In this document: positions 1-7,459 of the stretch, one piece after another
How the letters are laid out: each line of letters opens with the position of its first letter
Position numbering within the stretch: position 1 is the stretch's first letter
DNA from: JBMYQA01 sp049600855
Lineage (GTDB): Bacteria > Bacteroidota > Bacteroidia > Cytophagales > Flammeovirgaceae
Assembly (NCBI GenBank): GCA_049600855.1
Contig: JBMYQA010000040.1
Coordinates: 1-30,620 of the forward strand
DNA: 30,620 nucleotides
Reading direction: 5' to 3'
Notes under the pieces: generated by a model
Databases searched by the model: none
The model's input: only the letters and a program-made list of their open reading frames with translations
Told to the model about the DNA's origin: nothing
Program-made: the position numbers and the translations under genes

Positions 1-35
1 GGCTTACTTTAGCACATGATTTCGTATTTTAATGG

Positions 36-68
36 GCACGTAGATTTCTCCCGTTGGTCGAAATGACA
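36..68. repeat. Imperfect palindromic intergenic repeat (REP-like)
   Basis: Read on the minus strand, this segment has the form TGTCATTTCGACC followed by AACGGGAGAAATCTACG. From memory, this resembles a short dispersed intergenic element seen many times in Bacteroidota genomes, in which a TCATTTCGA half and a GAGAAATC half form an imperfect hairpin. Only one copy is visible here, so its repetitive nature cannot be shown from this window. The identification rests on recalled sequence similarity. Confidence 0.4.
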
Positions 69-107
69 AAGTGAGAATTACTGGAAACGTAGATTAGCAT
101 AGTTTAT

Positions 108-194
108 CTATTTGATTATCAATGCTTTAACATTCTTAATAAGTTTAAATACCTCATCTTTTCCACTTGTAAAGCCATTTTGCCAATTATACAT
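108..194 (-). pseudogene. Possible decayed gene remnant, 28 codons
   Basis: On the minus strand an ATG at 194-192 opens a 28-codon frame ending in TAG at 110-108. It begins MYNWQNGFTSGKDEVFKLIK and has a protein-like composition. An in-frame stop lies just upstream. A second protein-like stretch in another minus-strand frame (around 225-310, containing YRVVYLVRKALL) lies further upstream and also ends in a stop. The pattern could be a frameshifted gene remnant, or chance open frames in AT-rich DNA. No family is recognised. Confidence 0.2.
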
Positions 195-264
195 TATTCC
201 TCGTCAAGTATCATGGCTTCCCGTCAGCTATGAAGTAGTGCTTTTCTAACCAAATACACCACTC

Positions 265-272
265 TATATTTG
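265..272 (+). promoter_or_regulatory. Candidate -7 promoter box (TATATTTG)
   Basis: TATATTTG matches the Bacteroidota primary-sigma -7 consensus TAnnTTTG exactly. The -33 side is weak: 241-247 reads cttttct, with no clear TTG at the expected distance. If used, transcription would start about 80 bases before the ATG at 357 and could drive the whole gene series. It is the only exact match to this box I found between 1 and 356. Confidence 0.35.
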
Positions 273-356
273 AATCGTGGTTGTTGATAGTCATTCGTGA
301 TTGTGACCTAAAAACAACAGAGAATAATAAAGTACTAGGCAATTAACTAACACCTC

Positions 357-2894
357 ATGAACTTGAGTGAGCGATGTATATTTCAAGATAAAGGTTGGGG
401 CCGATTTAGCATCGGTTTATTGCTAGTAAGTTTATATTTTTTCGAGCTGTCTATTGGTCATGCGCAAGTACTGAAACAATCAGCCGTGGTTGTAGACCAC
501 AAAACGTTCATTGATAGTTTAAATGAAGTCCAACAGTTCAGCACAAAACAGCTCAAGGAAGGGCTAAGCGCATTAGATTTGAAAACAAAAGCTACGAACA
601 AGGTGAAGGATGAGGCAGCTCAACGTATCAAATTGTTTCATCGTATTTATCAAGATGAACTCCAGCTTTTTAAAAAACCACAAAAAATGGCAGTGTTTGA
701 ATGGAAAGGGGGAAATGCGGACTATAATTATCAATTTTCTGAAAGAACTGGAGCCTTTCCAAGTGAAGTGCCAGCAAAGCATCAGCAACTTTCCTTTACT
801 TCAAATGTGGATGTCATGACGATCCCATTGAAAGCAAATGGCTTATTCAGCAGTCCACAGTTAACCTATTATCAACCCAATAATCAGTTTGCTGTAGCCT
901 TTGATTGGGCCGCTTTTCAGGAAAGAATCAGGCAGCGCTTAGCTCAAAAAACAAAGGCGATTCATCAACTGATCACCGTTGAAAAATATACGGCTTATAA
1001 AGACTTGGATGTGATTGATGACTTCCAGCAGAAAGCACAGCTCGATGCACAAAGCTTAAAAACGCAGCTGAAGCTCAACCAAGCATTACATGCGGAAGCG
1101 ATACCCGAATTTAATGCACAGTTTGCGCAGGAGTTTGCGGCATTCATCGACAAAGAACAACTGAACGCATTACCCGCGAAAGAGCAAGCGGCACTTGAAC
1201 GAAAGTATCAGCAAAAACTCGAAAAGTACAAAAAAGAAAAATTGCAGCAAGCAGACAAAAAGACACAAAAACAGCAACAGTTTTTCCAACAATTGTTGCA
1301 GCAAAGCAGCATGACGGCAAGCAAATTAGATTCACTTATTGAGGTGAAAGATTCGTTAGAAACGGTTGATTTAACAGGTTTATTAGCGGTGGAGAGTATA
1401 CAGCGTTTGGAAAAGCTCAAAGCAGGATCAAAAGAGGATGCGGCATTGTTGGAAGAGTTGGGGTATTTATCGAAAACCGAGCGCTTGTTGAGCAGCATCG
1501 AAATCGTTGAGCTGGGCACGGCTTATCCTTCGTATACCCCATTCACCTTACATCATGTACCCGTATCGGGGCTAAATGTAGCCTTGAATCCCAGTTTGTT
1601 TTACTTGGCTTTTACCGCCTCAACACCGTTAAATTTTCTGCAAACAGGAGAACGCGAACCGCAACAGTTTTTGGCAGGAAGAATAGGAGTGGGGAACAAA
1701 GAGCGCAATTATGTGATACTAAGTGCGATTAAATCTGAAGGGCAACTTGTTTCTTTACTCGGAAATGAACTCATGGCAACTAATGCGTCATTGACATTAG
1801 ATTTTTTTGACAAACCGAGAAGTAATGCGATTTTAGGGATAGAAGCAGGCGTTTCCCTCACTAAACGCTGGCGAATTCGAGCCGAGTTCAATCAGGCAAG
1901 TACCAGCAGGGATGCCACACTTGAAAAGGTCGGGTTCGGAAATGTGTGGAAGCAGTTGACCGCAGAAACATTAGGAGAGGGTTTGCTGCAAACAGGATGG
2001 GCTGGCAACGTAGAAACCAACCTTACGATTGATCCACAAACGGAGATCGCTGCGAAATATGAACGGGTAAGTCCGCAATATTTTTCGCTAGGTGCTCCAT
2101 TTTTAAGGACAGATTATCAAGGGTATGAGTTAAGTATCCGAAAAAGCTATTTTGATGGTAAATTGAGCCTGCAAGGAACGTTTGGTGAATGGCAAGATAA
2201 TTTAGGAAAACAAAGACTCGCTACTACTTTTTTAAGTAGCTATGCGGCTCAAGCGCAAATCAACTTGATGAAGCAGCTCAGCATAGATGCGAACTATCAA
2301 CTCAACCTGCTGAAAGGAGGGCTAAACAATACCATCACGACTTACAATACCTCACTTACTTATGGCTATCAATGGGGCAACACGCAAGTGCAAACTGCCT
2401 TGTTGGGGACTTGGAGTGAGAGTAAGCAAGCTGCCGCAGAAAATCAACAACATACGAATTTAGTAGATCCAGTAGTGAAGCAAGCTACGTTTACGCAGCA
2501 GTTTATCTTTAGAAATTCATTAACGATGGCTACGGCGGTAAGCTATTTGGATGAGGATGATGGAAATCGTATCCATTCAAATCGGGAAATTAAAGAGGGA
2601 GGTTTTGCCATTTTACTTCATAGAAGAAATGGATTAATTGGTGGGCAGTGGATTACGACAAGTGCTACTGTGGGATATGATTTTTTTGGGATTTGGAAAA
2701 ATACACTGGAAGTAACCTATGGATTTGGAAATAATCACTCCACAAGAGCGAACATCGCGTGGCGTTCTGAATATCCAATCATGAAACAATTTAAACTTTC
2801 GGTGAGTGGGCAATACGCTCAAGTAAATACAGGAGATGTATTGAAAGATTATAAAGATTTTACAGGACTAATTCATTTGAGCTATACATTTTAA
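357..2894 (+). CDS. Outer-membrane beta-barrel protein with coiled-coil N-terminal half
   Basis: This 845-residue exported protein is of unrecognised family. A signal peptide ends at about A36 (IGHA|Q). Residues ~40-190 are mixed. Residues ~190-385 are strongly helical and rich in Lys, Gln and Glu, with heptad-like Leu spacing, so a periplasmic coiled coil is likely. From ~400 to the end the sequence alternates hydrophobic and polar residues in strand-length blocks separated by Gly/Asn turns, and it finishes with the aromatic terminus SYTF typical of BAM-assembled outer-membrane barrels. It is the first gene of the series, 18 bases before the next start. The context suggests an anchor or export pore for the large RHS proteins downstream, which is inference. 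A simple porin-like role is the main alternative. The only nearby in-frame start is the ATG at 357. Confidence 0.72.
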   Translation: MNLSERCIFQDKGWGRFSIGLLLVSLYFFELSIGHAQVLKQSAVVVDHKTFIDSLNEVQQFSTKQLKEGLSALDLKTKATNKVKDEAAQRIKLFHRIYQDELQLFKKPQKMAVFEWKGGNADYNYQFSERTGAFPSEVPAKHQQLSFTSNVDVMTIPLKANGLFSSPQLTYYQPNNQFAVAFDWAAFQERIRQRLAQKTKAIHQLITVEKYTAYKDLDVIDDFQQKAQLDAQSLKTQLKLNQALHAEAIPEFNAQFAQEFAAFIDKEQLNALPAKEQAALERKYQQKLEKYKKEKLQQADKKTQKQQQFFQQLLQQSSMTASKLDSLIEVKDSLETVDLTGLLAVESIQRLEKLKAGSKEDAALLEELGYLSKTERLLSSIEIVELGTAYPSYTPFTLHHVPVSGLNVALNPSLFYLAFTASTPLNFLQTGEREPQQFLAGRIGVGNKERNYVILSAIKSEGQLVSLLGNELMATNASLTLDFFDKPRSNAILGIEAGVSLTKRWRIRAEFNQASTSRDATLEKVGFGNVWKQLTAETLGEGLLQTGWAGNVETNLTIDPQTEIAAKYERVSPQYFSLGAPFLRTDYQGYELSIRKSYFDGKLSLQGTFGEWQDNLGKQRLATTFLSSYAAQAQINLMKQLSIDANYQLNLLKGGLNNTITTYNTSLTYGYQWGNTQVQTALLGTWSESKQAAAENQQHTNLVDPVVKQATFTQQFIFRNSLTMATAVSYLDEDDGNRIHSNREIKEGGFAILLHRRNGLIGGQWITTSATVGYDFFGIWKNTLEVTYGFGNNHSTRANIAWRSEYPIMKQFKLSVSGQYAQVNTGDVLKDYKDFTGLIHLSYTF

Positions 2895-2912
2895 AAATTG
2901 ATTAGAAGTTTT

Positions 2913-4427
2913 ATGAAAAAGTTAGTTGTATGCTATGTCATACTGCTTTTGCCTTGCCTTGCATTAGGTCAGGACATTAGTACAGGATTGGTAGGTTATT
3001 GGCCTTTAGATGGCAATGCCATTGATGCGAAACCTACAGGAACAAAGTACCATGGAGTACTTAAAAATGGTGCAACTCCAACGCTAGATCGGCACAATGT
3101 CAGTAATGGAGCCATTAGGTTTGATGGGATAGATGATTTTATTGAAGTATTGGATTATCAATGCCCAGCCACAGCCTTTACCTATAGTTTTTGGTTTATG
3201 CCAGCTACTACAATTACTGAAACAGATCCATTTACGGATATCATTTACGGCAAACGAGGAGCGCGCCCTCACTTTACATTTAACTGGAAAAACCAGTACA
3301 AGGGGCAGTTAGCAGTTGCTTTAGTAGATACGGACATTAAAGTGGCAGAAGCGGCCACTCCTGCTATAAACTCATGGCCCGCAAATACGTGGTACCATTT
3401 TGTAGCTACTTGGGATGGAACAACGCTGACGACTTATGTCAATGGGCAATTGCAAGATACCCAGCCCGCAGACCTATCTACCATTGACCAGGAAGGCATG
3501 ACAATAGGAGCGCGTCCGTTGTCGAGCTATGCCAGCTTTTTTAATGGTGCTATGGATGATATTCGCGTGTATGATCGGGCCTTGGCACCAGTGGATATTG
3601 ACGCTTTATATCATGAAGCTCCTGTTTACGAAGGAAAAATTACGCGATTAGCCTTGTACGATGCGCGCAACAACAATGAACTAATGACTTTATCTGATAC
3701 CACTTTAATTGACGTAGGTGTATTGGGTACCGATAGTTTCACGATTCGCGCATTTACCGATCCGAGCGAAGTCGGGAGCGTTGTGATGGAATTAACTGGA
3801 GGAATTCACCATAGTCAGGTTTCATCGAATTCGCCTTACGATTTGTTTGGTAACAATGGGGGTAGCTCATTTCCATTAGGAATATATACGCTTAGCGCTA
3901 CTCCTTATTCGTTATCGGATGGAAATGGCCTTGCAGGAGAGCAGCGACAAGTTCAGTTGCGGGTGGTCAATGAAGCGAATGCGCTGGGGCAAGGTCAGTG
4001 GGCTGGCTCAACAGATACGACGAAGCTCATTTATCGACCAGGAGCCGTAGCCGTTGGCATCGATAGCATTCCCGATGGATTTCAATTGGCGGTGAAGGGA
4101 AAAGTAGTGTCCGAAGGCTATGTGGCTCGTTTTGCTGCAGATTGGCCATGGCCAGATTACGTTTTTGAAAAACAATACCAATTGCTGCCGTTAGAAAAAG
4201 TAGAAGCATACATCCAGTTGCACAAACACCTGCCTGATGTTCCTTCAGAAGCTGATGTAAAAGCAAATGGTGTCAGCTTAGAAAAAATGGATGCTGCCTT
4301 ACTCAAAAAGGTAGAAGAGCTCACGCTTTACCTCATTCAGATGGAAAAGGAAAATCGGGAACTCCGCAATAAACAGAAACAGATGGAGTTGAAAATCAAT
4401 CAATTACTAGAAAAAACTGAACGATAA
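2913..4427 (+). CDS. LamG-domain exported protein with tail-fibre-like C-terminal module
   Basis: The ATG at 2913 is preferred (504 aa) over an in-frame TTG at 2898, because it places a clean signal peptide at the N-terminus (MKKLVVCYVILLLPCLALG|Q). Residues ~25-230 form a LamG/concanavalin-A-like lectin domain: GLVGYWPLDGNA, WYHFVATWDGTTLTTYVNG and MDDIRVYDRAL are the recognisable blocks. Residues ~238-360 are a beta-rich domain common in Bacteroidota surface proteins (FTIRAFTDPSEVGSVVMEL ... YTLSATPYS). Residues ~427-504 contain the fibre-type motif KHLPDVPSEADV, then GVSLEKMDAALLKKVEEL, followed by a Lys/Glu coiled coil to the end. This ending resembles Bacteroidota proteins related to phage tail-fibre and endosialidase-chaperone tails, and the coiled coil suggests oligomerisation. 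Its probable role is surface binding of glycans. The stop overlaps the next start (TAATG). Confidence 0.8.
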   Translation: MKKLVVCYVILLLPCLALGQDISTGLVGYWPLDGNAIDAKPTGTKYHGVLKNGATPTLDRHNVSNGAIRFDGIDDFIEVLDYQCPATAFTYSFWFMPATTITETDPFTDIIYGKRGARPHFTFNWKNQYKGQLAVALVDTDIKVAEAATPAINSWPANTWYHFVATWDGTTLTTYVNGQLQDTQPADLSTIDQEGMTIGARPLSSYASFFNGAMDDIRVYDRALAPVDIDALYHEAPVYEGKITRLALYDARNNNELMTLSDTTLIDVGVLGTDSFTIRAFTDPSEVGSVVMELTGGIHHSQVSSNSPYDLFGNNGGSSFPLGIYTLSATPYSLSDGNGLAGEQRQVQLRVVNEANALGQGQWAGSTDTTKLIYRPGAVAVGIDSIPDGFQLAVKGKVVSEGYVARFAADWPWPDYVFEKQYQLLPLEKVEAYIQLHKHLPDVPSEADVKANGVSLEKMDAALLKKVEELTLYLIQMEKENRELRNKQKQMELKINQLLEKTER

Positions 4428-5209
4428 TGAAAACCACGATGCGAAACAAAAGCTTGATATGGCTATGCAGTTTGGTCTTGTTAGCCACCCAACTATCCGC
4501 ACAAAGTACCCCACCAAAATTGCTATACCCTAGCAACGGACAGGTACTCAAAGAGGCTTATCCCGCATTTAGTTGGGTGAAATCAATGGCTAGAAATATC
4601 AACTTTTTGTATGATATCAAAGTAGTTGAGGTGCTGGAAGGGCAGACTCCAGCGCGCGCAATCTTGTCGAATCCTGCCTTGTTTATACAGCAAAATGTGC
4701 GCAATAACTTAATGATGTATCCTGTAACTGCGCCTTTATTTCAAGCAGGAAAAAAATATGCTTGGCAGGTGATTGGAAGTTACCAAAGTGGCAGTAATGC
4801 AGGGGCGCGTGTAACTCATGGAGCGAAAGAAAATACCATTAGCCTAAAGTTACCTAGCGAAGTATTTTGGTTCCAAATTGAGTCTTCATTTGTGAAGCAG
4901 GTGTGTGTAGCCCTAAGCGAAACGGCTCAAAAGGAAACCTATGTCATAGCGGATTTTGTATTGAGGTTTAAATTTGATGAGGCCAACCGTTCGATAGGCC
5001 AACAGTTAGATTACACCATAACGGATGAGCAGGGAAATCCCATTTCATCCAAAAGAATTACGCCCGAGCTTGTAGGCGATTATTACCAAATTCCTTTGAG
5101 GCAATTTAAGGAATTGCGCAAGAAATCGAATAGAGGGAAATTTTTCTTCCTAAAAGGAGCAAGTGAGGATGAAGCAAATGCTTATGTTGTGAAATTCACT
5201 TACCTATAA
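4427..5209 (+). CDS. Exported Fn3/Ig-like domain protein
   Basis: A 260-residue protein with a signal peptide ending at A25 (QLSA|Q). Residues ~28-125 match a Bacteroidota beta-sandwich module recognised by the blocks LLYPSNGQVLKEAYPAFSW, then VVEVLEGQTPARAI, then AGKKYAWQVIG. This module is found in exported surface-layer and adhesion-associated proteins. Residues ~150-260 form a second beta-rich region of no recognised family, ending in VVKFTYL. No catalytic motif is visible. It overlaps the preceding gene by one base, which implies translational coupling with the LamG fibre protein, and it lies 5 bases before the next gene. A structural or adaptor role at the surface is inferred. Confidence 0.7.
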   Translation: MKTTMRNKSLIWLCSLVLLATQLSAQSTPPKLLYPSNGQVLKEAYPAFSWVKSMARNINFLYDIKVVEVLEGQTPARAILSNPALFIQQNVRNNLMMYPVTAPLFQAGKKYAWQVIGSYQSGSNAGARVTHGAKENTISLKLPSEVFWFQIESSFVKQVCVALSETAQKETYVIADFVLRFKFDEANRSIGQQLDYTITDEQGNPISSKRITPELVGDYYQIPLRQFKELRKKSNRGKFFFLKGASEDEANAYVVKFTYL

Positions 5210-5214
5210 TCAAC

Positions 5215-6207
5215 ATGAAAAGATTATTTTGGATATTGATATTGATATATCCCTGTGTTAGCTATGCGCAGTTACCCAGTGTGACTTACCGCTGGCAATG
5301 GAACGCAGGGGCGCAATGGGGGCAATCATCAAATTGGGAGCCACAAACTGGAACCGTACCGGGAATCGGCTTTCCCAGTAAGGTCATCATTGAGGCGCAA
5401 CATCCTACACTAAATGAGCGAATTGAGTTGTATAATACCATTTTTTTAAGTGACTTCACGCTAAAGAATAATGGATTACAGCTACATGAAAATACCATTT
5501 ATGTCACACAGTTTTTTGAGTTAGAAAATGGAAGTTTTGAAAATGGAGCAATTTTACCCGTGAAAGCTCAAGAAGTATTGATGGTAGATACTCGCCAGAT
5601 GCAAACGGCAAATTATGTCTTAAGGAGTGCAGGAAGTAAAATCTCTCCTGACATTTTCGCGCAAAGTGGTCAACCAACTAGTTTTTATACGGTATTAGTG
5701 GAACCCGAAGTCCCAACGACAAGCCTACAGTTAAATGTATTGGCTAATGATACCTTAGGGGTGGATCGTTTAACTTTAGCAATGTCAGTAAATGCTGTTT
5801 CAGGAATACTCGCAGATAGCACCATAGCGGTTTATCAGGATGGCGTATTTGTTGGTGAACTCCAGAAGAAGTATTACAAGCTCGTGCGAGATGCTCATTT
5901 GGGAGTGTTTGTTCAGTTTTATGATCATCAGCCAAAAGATGAACCGCTTCCTTTTGCAGCCAATCTCACCAATGGAATTTATTTAAAAGATCCCAGCTAT
6001 TTTGAAATTACAGGTTTAGCTGATTTACAAGCGCGTCTTGATATTGTAGATGCGCAAAATAGTCCAGTGCTTTCCAATCATGTAAAAGCGCAACTAGCAG
6101 ATGATGTCATCAAATGGAATCATCAGGGGATTCAGCAAGGAGTTTACCACTTTACCCTCACCGTAGCAGGGCAGGTTTATAAAGGAACATTCGTGAAAAA
6201 AAATTAA
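5215..6207 (+). CDS. Exported protein with probable T9SS C-terminal signal
   Basis: A 330-residue protein with a signal peptide ending at A18 (VSYA|Q). The mature N-terminus carries a Trp-rich motif, RWQWNAGAQWGQSSNWEP, followed by a Gly/Pro stretch. The same arrangement (TWTG...DWG...NNWSPTGVP) opens the giant protein starting at 19319, so the two share an N-terminal beta-solenoid cap-like module. The last ~60 residues (IVDAQNSPVL ... GVYHFTLTVAGQVYKGTFVK) follow the pattern of a type A T9SS sorting domain: a beta strand with Asp, a Gly-Val-Tyr turn, and a terminal Lys-rich strand. If correct, this protein is exported across the outer membrane by T9SS and attached at the surface. The middle region is not assigned. 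Confidence 0.65.
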   Translation: MKRLFWILILIYPCVSYAQLPSVTYRWQWNAGAQWGQSSNWEPQTGTVPGIGFPSKVIIEAQHPTLNERIELYNTIFLSDFTLKNNGLQLHENTIYVTQFFELENGSFENGAILPVKAQEVLMVDTRQMQTANYVLRSAGSKISPDIFAQSGQPTSFYTVLVEPEVPTTSLQLNVLANDTLGVDRLTLAMSVNAVSGILADSTIAVYQDGVFVGELQKKYYKLVRDAHLGVFVQFYDHQPKDEPLPFAANLTNGIYLKDPSYFEITGLADLQARLDIVDAQNSPVLSNHVKAQLADDVIKWNHQGIQQGVYHFTLTVAGQVYKGTFVKKN

Positions 6208-6208
6208 G

Positions 6209-6742
6209 ATGAAAAAAACTTGGGTTTATTTTGGAGGAGCTTGGGGATTAGGACTCACACTCGTTGTATTTGCTTTATGGATGAAGCAGAGCGATGCCCC
6301 AAAAGTGGCTTATGTGCGATCAGCAGAAGTCATCGAAAAGTTTAGAGGAATGCGAGAGGCAGGAGATTTATACCAAAAAAAGCTGTCGAGCTATCAAGCA
6401 AATATTGATACCTTACGCGCGACTTTAGAACGAGATATGTTAGTGCTCAAGCGGGAAGCCAACACACTCGGCAAAACTGAATTGGGACTGCGATCAGAAC
6501 AAATTCGCATGCAACAGGCAAATTTAATCCGTTACGAACAAGCGGTAGAACAAAAGGTCATAGAAGAAGAGCAGGTGATTCAAGGCGCATTTAATCAGAT
6601 CAACAGTTTAACCGAGCAATTTGCCAAAGAACAGGGCTATGATCTGATTTTAGGCACCACGCAAGACGGAAGCATTCTTTATGGGGCTCCATTGTATGAT
6701 GTAACGGAAGAAGTCATCGCTTTCCTAAATGAAAATTACTAA
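6209..6742 (+). CDS. OmpH/Skp-family periplasmic chaperone-like protein
   Basis: A 177-residue protein with the OmpH/Skp layout. It has an N-terminal hydrophobic segment (residues ~5-25), a first strand KVAYVRSAEVIEKF, a long charged helical hairpin (residues ~55-130), and a return strand GYDLILGTTQDGSILYG followed by a DVTEEVIAFLNENY tail helix. Skp-family proteins hold unfolded outer-membrane and exported proteins in the periplasm. No clear signal-peptidase site follows the hydrophobic segment (ALWMKQSDAPK), so this copy may stay anchored in the inner membrane. OmpH genes usually sit beside bamA. A copy inside this cluster suggests a dedicated holdase for the barrel at 357 or for the giant RHS proteins. 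It starts one base after the preceding stop. Confidence 0.85.
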   Translation: MKKTWVYFGGAWGLGLTLVVFALWMKQSDAPKVAYVRSAEVIEKFRGMREAGDLYQKKLSSYQANIDTLRATLERDMLVLKREANTLGKTELGLRSEQIRMQQANLIRYEQAVEQKVIEEEQVIQGAFNQINSLTEQFAKEQGYDLILGTTQDGSILYGAPLYDVTEEVIAFLNENY

Positions 6743-6797
6743 GAATACCCATTTACGTTATAGGTTTTGAATTGCAGTTTACACAAACGAAAGTAAC

Positions 6798-7445
6798 ATG
6801 AAGTGTTTACAGTTACACAGGCGAATAGTTATTGCCTTCCTACTATGTTTGCTGATTGGCTGTCGGCATACCATTGGTTCAGCAGCCGATTTTCAACAGT
6901 GGTTGAGCCAAGAAGAAAATGGCTTAATCCAACAAAAAAAGTCGAATAATTTGGCTTTAACTGCCAAGTATTTACCGCCTCAATATTTGGCACTTCGTGA
7001 TTTAAGTGCATTTGAGCACCCTTCAAAAGCCGTGTACGATAGTTTATTAGAAACCTATACGCATAGTTTAACCTTTCTGCTAACCATAAGCCCGAATAAA
7101 ACCAAACAGGCAGCAGGAGATATTATGTATCGAGGCATAAAAGATTACCTAGCCTATAAGGAAAGGGTGTCGCAGTTAAACTTTGGAATAAAGAAATACA
7201 TTCGATTACACACAAAAAATAAAACCTTTAAACCAGTACTTGCAGCTTTTGACAATACCTACAGTTTAGTAGAGCATCGTTCTGTGTATTTAGTGTTTAC
7301 AGAAGATGAACTAGAAAGTGGCTTCTTGGACGGTGAAGAGTTAGATCTAGTATTTAACGATGAAATTTTCCAAACGGGCATCAATCATTTTAAATTCAAA
7401 AGAGAGGATATTCTGAATATACCTTCTATCAAGATTCTTGATTAA
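6798..7445 (+). CDS. Predicted lipoprotein of unknown function
   Basis: A 215-residue protein. The N-terminus has charged residues, a hydrophobic core and a lipobox ending at Cys22 (LLIGC), which supports lipid anchoring. The mature part is mostly helical and contains FQQWLSQEENGLIQQKK, KYLPPQYLALRDL and a C-terminal acidic stretch (EDELESGFLDGEELDLVF). I do not recognise a family or a catalytic motif. The 55-base gap before it is the largest in the first part of the cluster and contains TAGGTTTT at 6761-6768, one base off the TAnnTTTG box, so an internal promoter is possible but weak. It sits 14 bases before component A, which suggests an assembly, pilot or protective role for the RHS proteins. 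That role is inferred from context only. Confidence 0.6.
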   Translation: MKCLQLHRRIVIAFLLCLLIGCRHTIGSAADFQQWLSQEENGLIQQKKSNNLALTAKYLPPQYLALRDLSAFEHPSKAVYDSLLETYTHSLTFLLTISPNKTKQAAGDIMYRGIKDYLAYKERVSQLNFGIKKYIRLHTKNKTFKPVLAAFDNTYSLVEHRSVYLVFTEDELESGFLDGEELDLVFNDEIFQTGINHFKFKREDILNIPSIKILD

Positions 7446-7459
7446 GAAACAATACGGTC

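Larger units (their letters stand above)
1..356. other. Upstream non-coding region
   Basis: No convincing complete gene is present on either strand. The stretch is AT-rich and contains three things described separately: an imperfect palindromic repeat near 36-68, short open stretches on the minus strand that read like decayed coding sequence (108-194 and roughly 225-310), and one candidate Bacteroidota-type promoter box at 265-272. There is also a direct repeat ACGTAGATT at 38-46 and 87-95. It most likely separates the operon starting at 357 from an unseen gene to the left. Confidence 0.6.

Noticed and set aside
2898..2912. TTG start for the LamG protein (and likewise TTG 13446 for the gene before component B)
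   Set aside because: In both cases an in-frame ATG a few codons later gives a normal signal peptide or a more usual start.
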